From: Perkinsus chesapeaki
Lineage: Eukaryota; Perkinsozoa; Perkinsida; Perkinsidae
Direction: 5' to 3'
Assembly: GCA_013115145.1 (NCBI GenBank)
Contig: JAAPAO010000005.1
Location: 151,313 to 215,312, forward strand
Length of the DNA: 64,000 nucleotides
Made by a program: the position numbers and the translations under genes
The notes under the pieces: generated by a model
Databases searched by the model: none
Told to the model about the DNA's origin: nothing
Seen by the model: the letters and a program-made list of their open reading frames with translations, nothing else
Part shown: positions 49,623 through 62,055 of the stretch, piece by piece
How positions within the stretch are numbered: position 1 is the stretch's first letter
How the letters are laid out: every line of letters starts with the position of its first letter

Positions 49623-50878
49623 ATGTCTCATGGTCTCTGTATTACTGAATCCCCTGAGCCACTTGGTGGTTGCCTCTCTAAGCTAGATGCCTCTCAGATC
49701 CTTGTGGTAAGTGTCTGGGTTTCCAAGTGTTTCTGGGAACAGATCTATTTTAAGGTATATATCGTACCATCGCTGGATAACCCAGGCAATCAGATGGTGG
49801 ACGAGTATGTTTGTAATACTCTACTGCAGCCCACAGATGTCTTCAAACCATTGGTGTTGGTGCTGGATGGTAGCTGCCCTCACTGGCATATTCAACATGT
49901 AAGATGCCATTATCATATAAAGAATCTACCGGCTATAATAGCACTTGACAACGAAGGCAGCTCTATAGGGGAGTTTTGTGGTGAATCTGAGATTTTGCAA
50001 CTTGAATCTTTTCAAGAGATCGAGAAAGAATATGCCAGCCGTCGACTAGCACTTCGTATTGAATCACAAGCAAATACCAAGTCGTTCATTCCCTCTTGGA
50101 AGTGGGTTAAGACTCAAGGCTTCAATCTACTGTGTTTTGATGTGGATGGCACTATTACTCAATCCAATACTACAACTACTCTGGCACCTGGTGTGGCAGA
50201 GTTCTTTACTAATCTACAACATGGCACTCGTGTTGCACTAGTCACAAATCAAGGAGCTGTTGGGCTTCGGTACTGGATGGAGTCTGGTCATTTTGGTAAA
50301 CCTAATACTCTTCCAGATTCTACTAAGGTAGGTCATTCTTCAAGAACTATTGCATGGTATAATATCTTCCTAAGGTCCAGGCACGACTGTCAAAAGTTAG
50401 AGAACAGCTCTTGAGTATTGCACCAAACCTTGCAATCAGGATTTATGTTGCATACAGATATCAAGTACTATGGAGGTTGTTAGAGAGTACACTCAGTTAA
50501 TTTCAGAGTAAATCGGATCCGAGTACAGGTAAAGTAGCTAACTGGGGCCCATGCCCAAATTGGGCAAAGTCAGATGAGAGATGGAGTAAGGAGTGGAGAA
50601 AGCCTAATCCAGGGATGTTATTATCAGCGATGGAGTGGGCTGGTGCTACACGGTAGGTATTATATTATCTGCTGCTTCACCAGTGTGTCCAATGTTGTTG
50701 CTTGAGTAATTTATTCAGCCTTGGAACATTGATGGTTGGTGATATGCAAAGTGATAGAGATGCAGCTGTATCTGCTGGTGTTATATTTCGCTGGGCACCT
50801 GAGTTTTTCGTTAAGGGCGAAGATTTACCTCAGATTAACGATGTTAGCACTATCATCGATAGTCCAAGGAATTCATAG
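49623..50878 (+). CDS. HAD-IIIA phosphatase with N-terminal unknown domain
   Basis: The C-terminal half is a haloacid-dehalogenase-fold phosphatase: motif I 'LLCFDVDGTITQS' (both Asp present), motif II 'VALVTNQGAVG', 'WRKPNPGMLLSAMEW' and motif IV 'LMVGDMQSDRDAAVSAGVIF', ending 'WAPEFF'. This set fits the HAD-IIIA group that includes histidinol-phosphatase, GmhB and the PNKP 3'-phosphatase domain. The N-terminal 150 residues ('VFKPLVLVLDGSCPHW', 'LPAIIALDNEGSSIGEFCGE') are unassigned, faintly thioredoxin-like. The ATG at 49623 lies 68 bp after the TDP1 stop; I could not find a splice that fuses the two in frame. Introns: GTAAGT...AACAG, GTAGGT...CTAAG, GTACTA...TTCAG, GTAGGT...TTCAG. Substrate unknown; a DNA 3'-phosphate is suggested only by the neighbour. 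Confidence 0.72.
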
Positions 50879-51218
50879 TATTCGTGTCACTTAACATTCT
50901 GCTGCGTTGCGTTACAGGCATCCTCCAGGAGGATTCCCTCTTTTAAAGCTTTATTTGGCCTTATTCAGCATTACCGTGGCAGGCACCAATTGATTCAGTT
51001 TGTCCATACCAACAAACACTTAGGGACGATTAGATTCCCGGGCCCGCCAAGACGTCGCAACGGTTTGATAACATCCAATCCATAGTAGCCTTTCCGAAAT
51101 AATGCATCCTACAGGAGCAGTTGCCTGAGTTATAAATAGCAGTTCTGTATCTACATTACTGTCAGTTAGCAGTCTCTTCATCAACAACTTGGTCACTGAT
51201 CACATTCTCGTGATATAA
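50879..51218. other. Intergenic region upstream of transporter copy 1
   Basis: No coding block. The last ~20 bases before the ATG ('GATCACATTCTCGTGATATA') are shared with the region before the second transporter copy at 56,840 and form a small imperfect inverted repeat (ATCAC...GTGAT). Confidence 0.5.
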
Positions 51219-53307
51219 ATGTCTCTAGTCGGCGCCCGGTCTCCCTCGTCTATTATTGTCGACACCACGCCCGTTGCTCTTAACAAGGGCAATCCAACCA
51301 GTGAACCGTGCAGATTGAAGGATTTGCTTCCTAGCACTGCTCTAAGTTCCGCCAGCCTTGGCCATGGTGGCGGTGGATATAACGCTATGGAAAAGGGCAT
51401 AAGTATTGGGTAAGTCGTGAGTTTTTACACTTCCACTTCGCATTCAATGGAAGCTTCAGGTCATTTTTCATGACAGCGCTTAATGCTATGATCACTGTTG
51501 GTCTGTCTGTTCCATTCATGTTTACTACTGCGGGCTGGTTATCGTTATTATTCCAAGTTATCGCTGCAACAGCAATATTCTTATGCGTCCTGCTAGTCAG
51601 ATCTTGCCTGGAAGATCCAAAGGTACCAGTGTGGGAGGCAGATGGCCTATACGAAGATGCTTATCATAGACTAATCTGCTCTCAGATTAAAAGATACGGC
51701 GAGGAGCAGCATGTACCTGTATTCGAAAGAGAGTATACGTTTCTAGCCGGATACTGTGGAGGCAAAGCCGGAAGGATGACAGTCACTACGGTAAGTGTTC
51801 TGGTGTTATTGCATTACTGAGCAATGTTTCACGGCGGGAAATATAGACCAAGTACAATAGTACGATTCTGCTCTCAGGTCGTCTCCCTCGAGTTCTTCTT
51901 CACTTTGGCTGCTAATATTATCGCCATCGGTACATGTGCCAATATGTTAGTGAAGGAGCTTAGCAGTAAGTTGTTATCTTATTCCTGATTATAACTACAT
52001 CGCTTTCAGTCGATATTTGGATCATCATATTCGCTGCCTTGTCGTTATCTTTCGTTCTGCTTCCTTGGTTCAATCAAATATCTCATGTTATGGGGATTCT
52101 TGGGGCCTTTGGAGCAGTTCTAGGAGCGGCACTGTGGGTAAGATACAGTATAATTTAGCAATGTGGTTTGTGTCAAAATGGAGTAACTCACTTGATTTGT
52201 ATCTTGATTACATCTCTCCACTTGAACCGGGATCACCCACTTCCCCCATTTCATCGGTCTTTTAGGTAGCTTCCTCTATTATGATTTTACCGGACACTAA
52301 CATTGAAGCCAACTTGGTCCCTAAAGCTCCGTATCCTTCGAACCTCATCACTGCTCTAGGAATCGCAGTATTCTCATCCGGAGCAGCACCTTCTCTACCG
52401 CCCTTCTATGGCGTAGTGCAGAGTAAGTTCAACATCCTCATCTTTTCCGTAAACTGTCTTTAAATTGCGCTTTCACAATCTATACTGTTTCAGATGCGTC
52501 TGCCAAGAAGATCGATTTGTGCATTCTTTTGGCACAGGTTATTTCTGTACTCTATGTTTTCATGCTGGGTATTGCAGGAATGCAGATCTGTGATGGAGCC
52601 TGCGAGCAATTTTATCTCGTAGATCTGCTCGGTAACCAGTGGAAAGAATAATCGGATGGCATCAGCTCATAGACACCACTGTTTTATTACATCAGCACTC
52701 TATCGTTTTTAGACTACCCGAGAAGTGTTATCCCAAGTTGGTTTATGTACTGGATTGTAATAGTGCAGTTGGTTCGTATCTTCGCTATGAGCCCAGTTTT
52801 ACTTGTTCCAATTATGGTTGGCACTGAAGGGCTCATGTTACCGGTGCTGGTAAGTAAGAGCTGCGTTATATAGGAGTTTGAACCCGCATGTCATAGAGTT
52901 ACCGCACGTATTACGGCATCTCTGTTAGCAATGGATCGTTACTAGAATGTTTCCTTGAATTATTCCTCTATGTTATCAGGAAAGGTGCATTAAAATTGGT
53001 ACTGTATGGAGACCTGTATGGAGGCTGACGATAATCACAGCTATTTGTGTCTTCTCGATCACCTGTAAAACAGCATTAGCATATATTCAGGCAATCGCTG
53101 GGACTTTGCTATGTTCAGGTCAGCACTGATTCGAACTATTTGAGTTACATACTTTCAGGTAACCTTTTTCTCTTCCCACTTTGGTTTTACCTGGTTATCA
53201 AACAACCGAAAGGTGTTATACGTCATCTGATTATTGCAAGCATTGCCTTGGCTATAGCATTTAGCATTGTTGGAACATACTTCTCGTTTATTGGAATGTT
53301 ACGCTAG
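51219..53307 (+). CDS. Amino-acid/auxin permease family transporter, copy 1
   Basis: Multi-pass AAAP (Aa_trans) transporter for amino acids across a cell or vacuolar membrane. Exons: a soluble leader 'MSLVGARSPSSIIVDTTPVA', 'TALNAMITVGLSVPFMFTTA' and following helix 'LFQVIAATAIFLCVLLVR', 'VVSLEFFFTLAANIIAIGTC', 'IWIIIFAALSLSFVLLPWFN' with 'GILGAFGAVLGAALWV', 'LITALGIAVFSSGAAPSLPP', 'LCILLAQVISVLYVFMLGIA', 'WFMYWIVIVQLVRIFAMSPV', and a final 'NLFLFPLWFYLVI' plus 'HLIIASIALAIAFSIVGTYF'. About ten helices, normal for the family. Introns end CAG. Frame is open throughout; substrate cannot be predicted. Confidence 0.85.
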
Positions 53308-54011
53308 TACTGAAATCTCTACACTGTTCAATGTCACAGTAGACTGGTACATACTCTCGTTCGATGTAGTATCTCAGTAATCCTAGAGAGAACGTGTATT
53401 TATTCTGCTGTTATCGTACAGTACGATTCGTGCTGGCAATCGTCCCGTTTTCCCCCATCTATCCAGGGGGTTGGTAGCCAGACCTGCGCTATTATGCATA
53501 CGTTACAAGTCCGCTTGTCTTGGCGATAATTTCGCCCACCTGAGTAACCGCCTTCTCTATGCGAGGGCGTTTGTATGGAACAGCCTTAGCTGAGCTTTAA
53601 CCTATATTCCCTCGATTATGTAGAGCTGGAAGAATTGACAAATGGTTACAAATTATTCAAGTCGGTCAATACAGTTTTATGTTGACTGCTCGAAGGTTTG
53701 GTTCGTGCAAATCATGTCTGATATTCGTGACGTATGATACGTAAGACATCAGAGAGGCTCATCGACCGTTCCATTTCTGAAGCTAAATTTTGACGCCTTC
53801 AGGCTGTCTCCAAAGCTTCGGCGTTGTCTCGTTTTAAGTGCGGGAGGTCAGTTAGGATTTCGCTGAGCTCGCAGTCTCTCGTTGAGACTCAGTCTCAGAG
53901 ACTGTTGTATGAGTCGTTAGATGTTTGCTTTGGTATCCGAAACTCATTCGGGAATTTCTCCCTTAGTTTCTGTTTCTTACTCGTTAAACTGCTGTACTAT
54001 CCCTAGCTAAT
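53308..54011. other. Intergenic region
   Basis: No gene recognised. Contains a GC-richer patch with short direct repeats (GAGACT/CAGTCTCAGAGACTG, about 53,870-53,905) forming weak inverted repeats. Confidence 0.4.
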
Positions 54012-55370
<1,359 letters not shown>

Positions 55371-55503
55371 AGACGGTATAACTGTCAGTTTCACTTAGTA
55401 CACCGTTATCATTCAGCATTCCTCCGAAGAGTTGTGTTCCACTGTCGGCCATTACAATACCTAATAGATTTCAATATTCAGGCAGTCTTTATCATCACAA
55501 CCT

Positions 55504-56340
55504 ATGGGCGGTCATGGCGGAATAAATATACTTCATGAGAAAAAGTGGCATACGTATAATACATCTAATCGTATAAGAGTAATTTTGTTATAACGACCGC
55601 CAGCTCAACTAATACACCTAGTTGAGATCATCAGGTAGAGAGAGACGAGCGAAATGCTAGGGAACAGGCTGCTGAGGAATCTCGAGTGGAGCGTCAGACT
55701 CGGCTTAGACAGAAAGTTGAGCGACTGCGCTCTAAGTCATCGGGATTTGACGGTAGCATCGCTAATCAAATAAAGTTGTAGCTTTTCGTTCATACTGCAG
55801 ATGAGGGAGGTGAAGTATCCCAACTGAGTAGTTCTAATATAAACCTATTTTCGGCAGAGGAAAAAGAATGGGAAACCGTTCTAAAAGATCATAATAAGCA
55901 TATTCGAGGACAGGAAATTAATAATCAGTTGGCCGGGAGGAGCAGGTAAGTTCATTTTCATGCTAGGCCTATCGACCATTGCGTCTGATGACCAGGCTTG
56001 CTTTCAGGAAACGCCCTCTCTCAGAGTTTGATGAAATGGCATCACTGAAGCCTTGGTATCTGAAGTCGAAAAGTGGACCGCAAGGCCCAGGCGAGCTCAA
56101 ACTCGCAACTACTGAGGATAAGTCATCAAAGATGAAGGTTAGCCGATCGGAGGCATCTCTCCCGGGGTAACTGAACGCTTTCGTAATGAGTTGACTAGTC
56201 TCATCATTAGTACAAAATCCAACCACAAACTGAAGCATAGCCATAAGCATTCAACTCGAGAAGAGTTGCGGGCGAAACGCCTGCAACGTGAAAATGTGGA
56301 GCGCAAACGCGCGGAGAACCTAAGGCAAAGTTTACGGTAG
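55504..56340 (+). CDS. LENG1-like protein with CIR-N domain
   Basis: The first exon encodes 'MGGHGGINILHEKKWHTYNT', the CIR-N signature found in spliceosome-associated proteins and LENG1. A GTATAA...ATCAG intron joins it to 'RRERRARNAREQAAEESRVE', a charged helix. Later exons read 'LFSAEEKEWETVLKDHNKHI', the 'KPWYLK' motif that matches the LENG1 central PWY, and a basic C-terminal helix 'TREELRAKRLQRENVERKRA'. Order and length are close to animal LENG1 (about 250 residues). Function is likely nuclear and splicing-linked by family, not shown here. Confidence 0.8.
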
Positions 56341-56859
56341 CTGCCTTGCCTGTTGTGTTAACAAGAGGTTTCACTTGGCAATCGCATCACTTGTATCATC
56401 TGAACGATGATCGTTCGTTCTTCGCATCTCAGAAGAGGCTAGTTGCCTCTAAGAGACATACTAAGATGTCACGTGACATGCTTGCGCTTGCGTACAGGCT
56501 GTTCTGCGGTTACGGTAGGTTCCCCCGGAATGTTTGCTCTTGTTACAGTAACAAGCTAAGTAACAATTTTACTTAGCCAGACGTAGCCCTGTAAGAAGTT
56601 GTGAGGGTCGGTAGGGCTTGTGCACCGCAGTCGTACTGCGCTTTTTCTGCCGACCATTGCGCTGTACCGGGGAAAATATTTGTGCGGACTCCTTTTCGAA
56701 TTTCGGCAGTTCTGCCGCGTGGAGCGAAGCAATTGGTCTCGCACGCTCGCGCTTTTGAGTGTTTAACCTCCAGGCTCACCGCGCTTCTCGGGTTTTAGCT
56801 TGTTTTGCGGCAAAACTTTTGCCTCCCATTATAACCACGATCACATTCTCGTGATATAA
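56341..56859. other. Intergenic region upstream of transporter copy 2
   Basis: No conserved coding block. GC-richer from about 56,560. The final stretch before 56,860 repeats the 'GATCACATTCTCGTGATATA' element seen before copy 1; similarity does not extend further upstream. Confidence 0.5.
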
Positions 56860-59079
56860 ATGTCTCTAGTCGGCGGCCAGTCTTCCTCGTCTGTTATTGT
56901 CGATACCACGCCCGTTGCTCTAAACAAGGGCGATGCAACCAGTGAACCGGGCAGCCCCACAGGCTCCGTTGCTACTACTGCGGCAAGCTCTGTAGGTGTC
57001 GCCGGTGGTGGCGGTGGATATAACGCTATGGAAAAGGGCATAAGTATTGGGTAAGTCGTGAGTTTTTACACTTCCACTTCGCATTCAATGGAGGCTTCAG
57101 GTCATTTTTCATGACAGCGCTTAATGCTATGATCACTGTTGGTCTGTCTGTTCCATTCATGTTTACTACTGCTGGCTGGTTATCGATATTATTCCAAGTT
57201 ATCGCTGCGACAGCAATATTCCTATGCGTCCTGCTAGTCAGATCTTGCCTGGAAGATCCAAAGGTACCAGTGTGGGAGGCAGATGGCCTATACGAAGATG
57301 CTTATCATAGACTAATCTGCTCTTAGATTAAAAGATACGGCGAGGAGCAGCATGTACCTGTATTCGAAAGAGAGTATACGTTTCTAGCCGGATACTGTGG
57401 AGGTAAAGCCGGAAGGATGACAGTCACTACGGTAAGTGTTCTGGTGTTATTGCATTGCTGAGCAATGTTTCACGTTTCAAAATGTAGACCGTGATGGGTA
57501 GTGCGATTGTACCCTCAGGTCGTCTCTCTCGAGTTCTTCTTCACTTTGGCTGCTAATATTATCGCCATCGGTACATGTGCCAATATGTTAGTGAAGGAGC
57601 TTAGCAGTAAGTTGTTATCTTATTCCTGATTATAACTACATCGCTTTCAGTCGATATTTGGATCATCATATTCGCTGCCTTGTCGTTATCTTTCGTTCTG
57701 CTTCCTTGGTTCAATCAAATATCTCATGTTATGGGGATTCTTGGGGCCTTTGGAGCAGTTCTAGGAGCGGCACTGTGGGTAAGATACAGTATAATTTAGC
57801 AATGTGGTTTGTGCCATCATAGGGTAACACATTTGTATCGTGATTACACCCCTCCACTTGAGCCGGGATCACCCACTTCCCCCATTTCATCGGTCTTTTA
57901 GGTAGCTTCTTCTATTATGATTTTACCGGACACTAACGTTGAAGCCAACTTGGTCCCTAAAGCTCCGTATCCTTCGAACCTCATCACTGCTCTAGGAATC
58001 GCAGTATTCTCATCCGGAGCAGCACCTTCTCTACCGCCCTTCTATGGCGTAGTGCAGAGTAAGTTCAACATCCTCATCTTTTCCGTAAACTGTCTTTAAA
58101 TTGCGCTTTCACAATCTATACTGTTTCAGATGCGTCTGCCAAGAAGATCGATTTGTGCATTCTTTTGGCACAGGTTATTTCTGTACTCTATGTTTTCATG
58201 CTGGGTATTGCAGGAATGCAGATCTGTGATGGAGCCTGCGAGCAATTTTATCTCGTAGATCTGCTCGGTAACCAGTGGAAAGAATAATCGGATGGCATCA
58301 GCTCATAAACACCACTGTTTTATTACATCAGCACTCTATCGTTTTTAGACTACCCGAGAAGTGTTATCCCAAGTTGGTTTATGTACTGGATTGTAATAGT
58401 GCAGTTGGTTCGTATCTTCGCTATGAGCCCAGTTTTACTTGTTCCAATTATGGTCAGTACTGAAGGAATAATATCTTCTGCCATGGTGAGTGCTTCATCT
58501 CAAATTAGTGAACCTTTTTTTGTGGGAAGACCCAGACCGCATTCGAATCTCCAACGCAGAGGTTTCGTCCCAAATTTCTCTCCTTTTCTGTCAAGCTCTC
58601 AGAGCTTAGCTCTGCTAGATGGTCTATGAGCCCATGTTATTATATGGCCGTGCATCATGTTGTCACATATTATACCCTCATCCTCACTGGGTTCTCGCCG
58701 GGATCTGGGTGGTATGCTAATCTTTCAGCAACGCTTCAGCTGGGGACCGAGCATGCTGAAACATAATGCTTGGAGGTTCACGTGGAGGGTTATAATAGTA
58801 GCTGCTATTGCCGTAATTTCGATTGTGGCTCAAGCAGAAATAGCCTATATCCAGGCTATAGCAGGTACTTTACTCTGTTCCTGTAAGTGTCTAACTACTG
58901 GGTAGCCGTATGCATGATTATATGTCCCAGGTGATCTTTTCCTGTTCCCGTTATGGTTCTACTTGAAGATCGAGCAACCCAAAGGACACAAGCTTGTTTT
59001 GGCATGGATCGGTGTTGCTCTGGCAGTCGCTTTCGCCATTGTTGGCACTACATTCTCTGTTATGGGTATGTTCGCCTAA
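56860..59079 (+). pseudogene. Amino-acid permease family transporter, copy 2, with in-frame stop
   Basis: Duplicate of the 51,219 gene with the same exon order and nearly identical DNA from the start codon to about 58,450; beyond that (last membrane segments, 58,700-59,079) it is only similar at protein level ('DLFLFPLWFYLKI' against 'NLFLFPLWFYLVI'). At 57,324-57,326 the codon is TAG where copy 1 has CAG ('LICSQIKRYGEE' becomes 'LICS' stop), in the second coding exon. All other exons and splice sites look intact. It is therefore either a recent pseudogene, a read error, or spliced around that codon. The divergent 3' end suggests a mosaic of an older paralogue overwritten by copy 1. Confidence 0.7.
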
Positions 59080-59286
59080 GCAAGGTGCTTGTGGCGTACC
59101 CATACTTACCAACGATGTTCATATATATGTTATTAGTGAATGAGCTCGGTTTGATAGTCTACAGTAGTATGATATGCCGACGCACCTTTCTTCTTTTCTC
59201 CTTGGTTTCTCTTCCTCCGAACCACCCCGGGGTGTTGCGTTTTCATTTCAAGGAGCGTTTCGGACACGGAGATTTCCGGTAATTAC

Positions 59287-59462
59287 CGTAGAAAGGCGAA
59301 ACTGAGTAAAGCGAGCTTCCCCACGTGAGCCGTAGGAAGGCGAAACTGAGTAAAGCGAGCTTCCCCACGTGAGCCGTAGAAAGGCGAAACTGAGTAAAGC
59401 GAGCTTCCCCACGTGAGCCGTAGAAAGGCGAAACTGAGTAAAGCGAGCTTCCCCACCGGAGC
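59287..59462. repeat. 44-bp tandem repeat, four copies
   Basis: Four head-to-tail units beginning CGTAGAAAGGCG or CGTAGGAAGGCG at 59,287, 59,331, 59,375 and 59,419, with a diverged end in the last unit (CCACCGGAGCC). It marks the start of the rDNA spacer, just past the second transporter copy. Confidence 0.95.
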
Positions 59463-61215
59463 CGGGGGGAAGTGTCACTGAACGAAGTGTCTGACACTTC
59501 CGAAGTGATAAACTACTTCATGACAGAATCCGCGCTGTGGTAGAAATTCTACCGTAGAATACAACGTTGCCATCGTTGTGACCCGCACTCGATTCTCAGA
59601 TGATTCAGTTTCAGCTCAATCATTGAGCACGTGCGAAAATCTACGACTTGTATGTTCACTGAGTGTTTGAATTACGCTGTGGAGAGCGCGGATTAGACGC
59701 GGGTATATCACAGCACCACACCATGAGGGCCTCACGGTGAGGGTCAACAGGGGGTGAGGCCCTCACCCCTCGTCAATGTTGTCGAATACCTGCCCGGACC
59801 GAAGGCTTCGGTCTCGATTTTTTCAAGTTAGATTATCGCAATCCGAAGGTTGTGGCGAAGAATTGCTTGATAGCCTCCCCACCAGTGAATACCGTTTCAG
59901 TACGGGTTTGCTGAGCGCGTAATGACACAGACTTGTGATTGAAAGTCCAATAAAACCTACGCTCAATGTACCGAGTCGGTACTACCGACATGCGAGGACC
60001 GTGTGAGAATACACCATGAATTGTGTAAATAATACAGATACGGATCGTGAAGATATCGGGAACACCCGTGAGAAAATGCGCCTCCTCGTAATTTGGATAA
60101 GTAAAGTGTACCCGTTAGTAACGTAACGTTACTTGAAGTAACCATTCTTGCGCCTAGTGTTCATGACGGTCATGACATGACCTACAAGTTTGACCAATTG
60201 AACCGCGATTGACTCTTCCAAGACTCGATGTGCACGCCTATATTGATGAGCGTAATCGCATACTCGTAAGTTACGACTCGTAACCGCAGGCATAACATCA
60301 CATCATGATTATTAATCATAATCGTAATCACAGGCATAACAGTAATTTACTGTCAGTAATCAGAAACGTTATCGTAACCGCAGGCATAACAGTAATCACG
60401 ATCGTAGCTGCGACCACGACAGTAATTACAGTTGCAATCGTAACCTTAGTTGACATATAACGTAACAGATTGCTACTATTAGTAACATATTATTGATAGA
60501 TAATATAATGATTATATTATCCTATAATCGAATAACGCCACATAACCGGCACCTAGTATGCATCTGTGTCTCCTTAGGAGACTCTCCTACTACTAATATG
60601 CTATCAGGCAATGCCTGAGATCGTCCCTGAGCGGCTCGGGCTGAGCCACCCTTATCCAGGGTCATTTAGATGTGATTTGGTAGCAGCAACCAGGAGTGAT
60701 GGAGGTGCTAATAAAAGTACCAGACCAGCGCCACTAAGCTAGTGGCACTATCAGTAGTCAGAGGTTTTCGTTATAACAGTAACAATATTAGTTTCTTGTT
60801 GTGTTTGGGCCCCAAACTTCGGGCCCCAAATGAGCTCTTCACTATTCAGGTACCTTACCTCGGACGTACCTCCCCTACTAATGATTACTTCGATGAAAAC
60901 TCAAAACCTAAGCCTAGTCTTGTGTTGCGTTAAGACTAGTGGTTAATTATGATAAGCATCCCTGCTCTTTCCCGTCTGTTATTCCAACACTTGAAGTATA
61001 TAAACATTTTATGCCAGAATTACCGCCTTGACCCCCCCCTACTATTTGGCTAACACTACTTCTGATTTCTGCCCCTACTGGCTCCTCCCACAAGGCACGA
61101 CCTATGCCGGCGTGCAAGAGGACTCATAAAGGGTGACTAGTGTGTGTTAATAGGGAGCTGAATCAAGCCATGCCCTCCTCAAGTCCCTTTCGGATGCATC
61201 CACCGCCAGGATAGA
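59463..61215. other. rDNA intergenic spacer, repeat-rich, no genes
   Basis: No coding block. Contains a 12-bp-arm hairpin, three imperfect copies of a CGTAA(C/T)C(G/A)CAGGCATAAC motif at 60,279, 60,323 and 60,373, and a duplicated GGGCCCCAAA(C/T) motif at about 60,808-60,830. No 5S rRNA control-box sequence recognised. Confidence 0.5.
59724..59765. other. Inverted repeat / hairpin
   Basis: Perfect 12-bp arms TGAGGGCCTCAC (59,724-59,735) and GTGAGGCCCTCA (59,754-59,765) around an 18-base loop, in the rDNA spacer. No T-run follows on either strand, so it is not a simple terminator. Possibly a processing or replication-barrier structure. Confidence 0.8.
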
Positions 61216-61620
61216 TTAAACGACTTCACCGTCCTCATTACCGTGGACGAAACAACACTGGATGAATGGAGACACGGTGTGACACCGTCGGTGTCTCACA
61301 CCACCCTGAAGGGGCCCCCTCTGGAATGTCTCGACTTGTCTGGTAAGGCCGGCAAAGGTTAGGGCCGAGCCCTGATGGTCGAGCAGTGAATCTAGAAGTA
61401 CCCGCTCAGCGCCAGAGATGTAGCTCTCGACAAAAGGAAAGCACCCTCTCAAGTATAGTGGTAGTTGAGAGAGAAGACGAGGTTCGCTGGCCCTTATGTC
61501 GCGACCCGCCTTACTACAAGAAGGGCAATGATAACGTTCCAAACTAGCCAAAGCTTGCCCCGTGAAGTCTCCATCGACTTTGGAGCTTGAGAACACCCTT
61601 AGATTGTAGGTTACGATCAC
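61216..61620 (-). CDS. Hypothetical open frame in rDNA spacer
   Basis: A 134-residue open frame with a single Cys-X-X-Cys ('YHCPSCSKAGRD') and no repeats. It is downstream of the OTU-like frames on the same strand but separated by about 430 bases that do not read well. Coding status uncertain. Confidence 0.2.
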   Translation of the reverse strand: MIVTYNLRVFSSSKVDGDFTGQALASLERYHCPSCSKAGRDIRASEPRLLSQLPLYLRGCFPFVESYISGAERVLLDSLLDHQGSALTFAGLTRQVETFQRGPLQGGVRHRRCHTVSPFIQCCFVHGNEDGEVV

Positions 61621-62055
61621 AGTCAGAGCACTGGAAATCGAATGAGAATGAAGACTTCGGCGACCAGAAGAATCACTTAATGCCTGTAAAGTTTACAGTG
61701 TAAACCCCAGTAGTTGTGGTTCCCGGGGAGACACAACTGGACTACCTGCTAAAGCATGTATAAAACTTTTAACATATCTATTATCGTATCATTATTGTCT
61801 CTTCCTCCTCCGTTTATTTTTCTTCTCCTCCTCTTCCAGCTCTCTCACTCTTGCTGACCGGCGTGGGGGTTCTGAGCTGGGGGTTGATGTGAGACCCCCA
61901 GCCGGTTGTGCAACACAGATATTGTCCTCCCCCTTGTTGTTGTTGTCCCCCTTGTTATTGTATTGTTGTTAACTACGACGGCTTTGCCTTCGGCGTTGCC
62001 TCAAAGTAGCTGCAGTTGCTCCAAATCCGCGAAGAATACCATAACCTTCCGTCTG
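61621..62055. other. Spacer
   Basis: Low-complexity CTC/TTG-rich stretch at 61,795-61,980; no coding block seen. Confidence 0.4.

Noticed and set aside
47761-50878. A single fused WWE-TDP1-HAD protein
   Set aside because: The TDP1 tail stops at 49,554 and no GT-AG join I tried carried its frame into the phosphatase; two adjacent genes fit better. RNA could reverse this.
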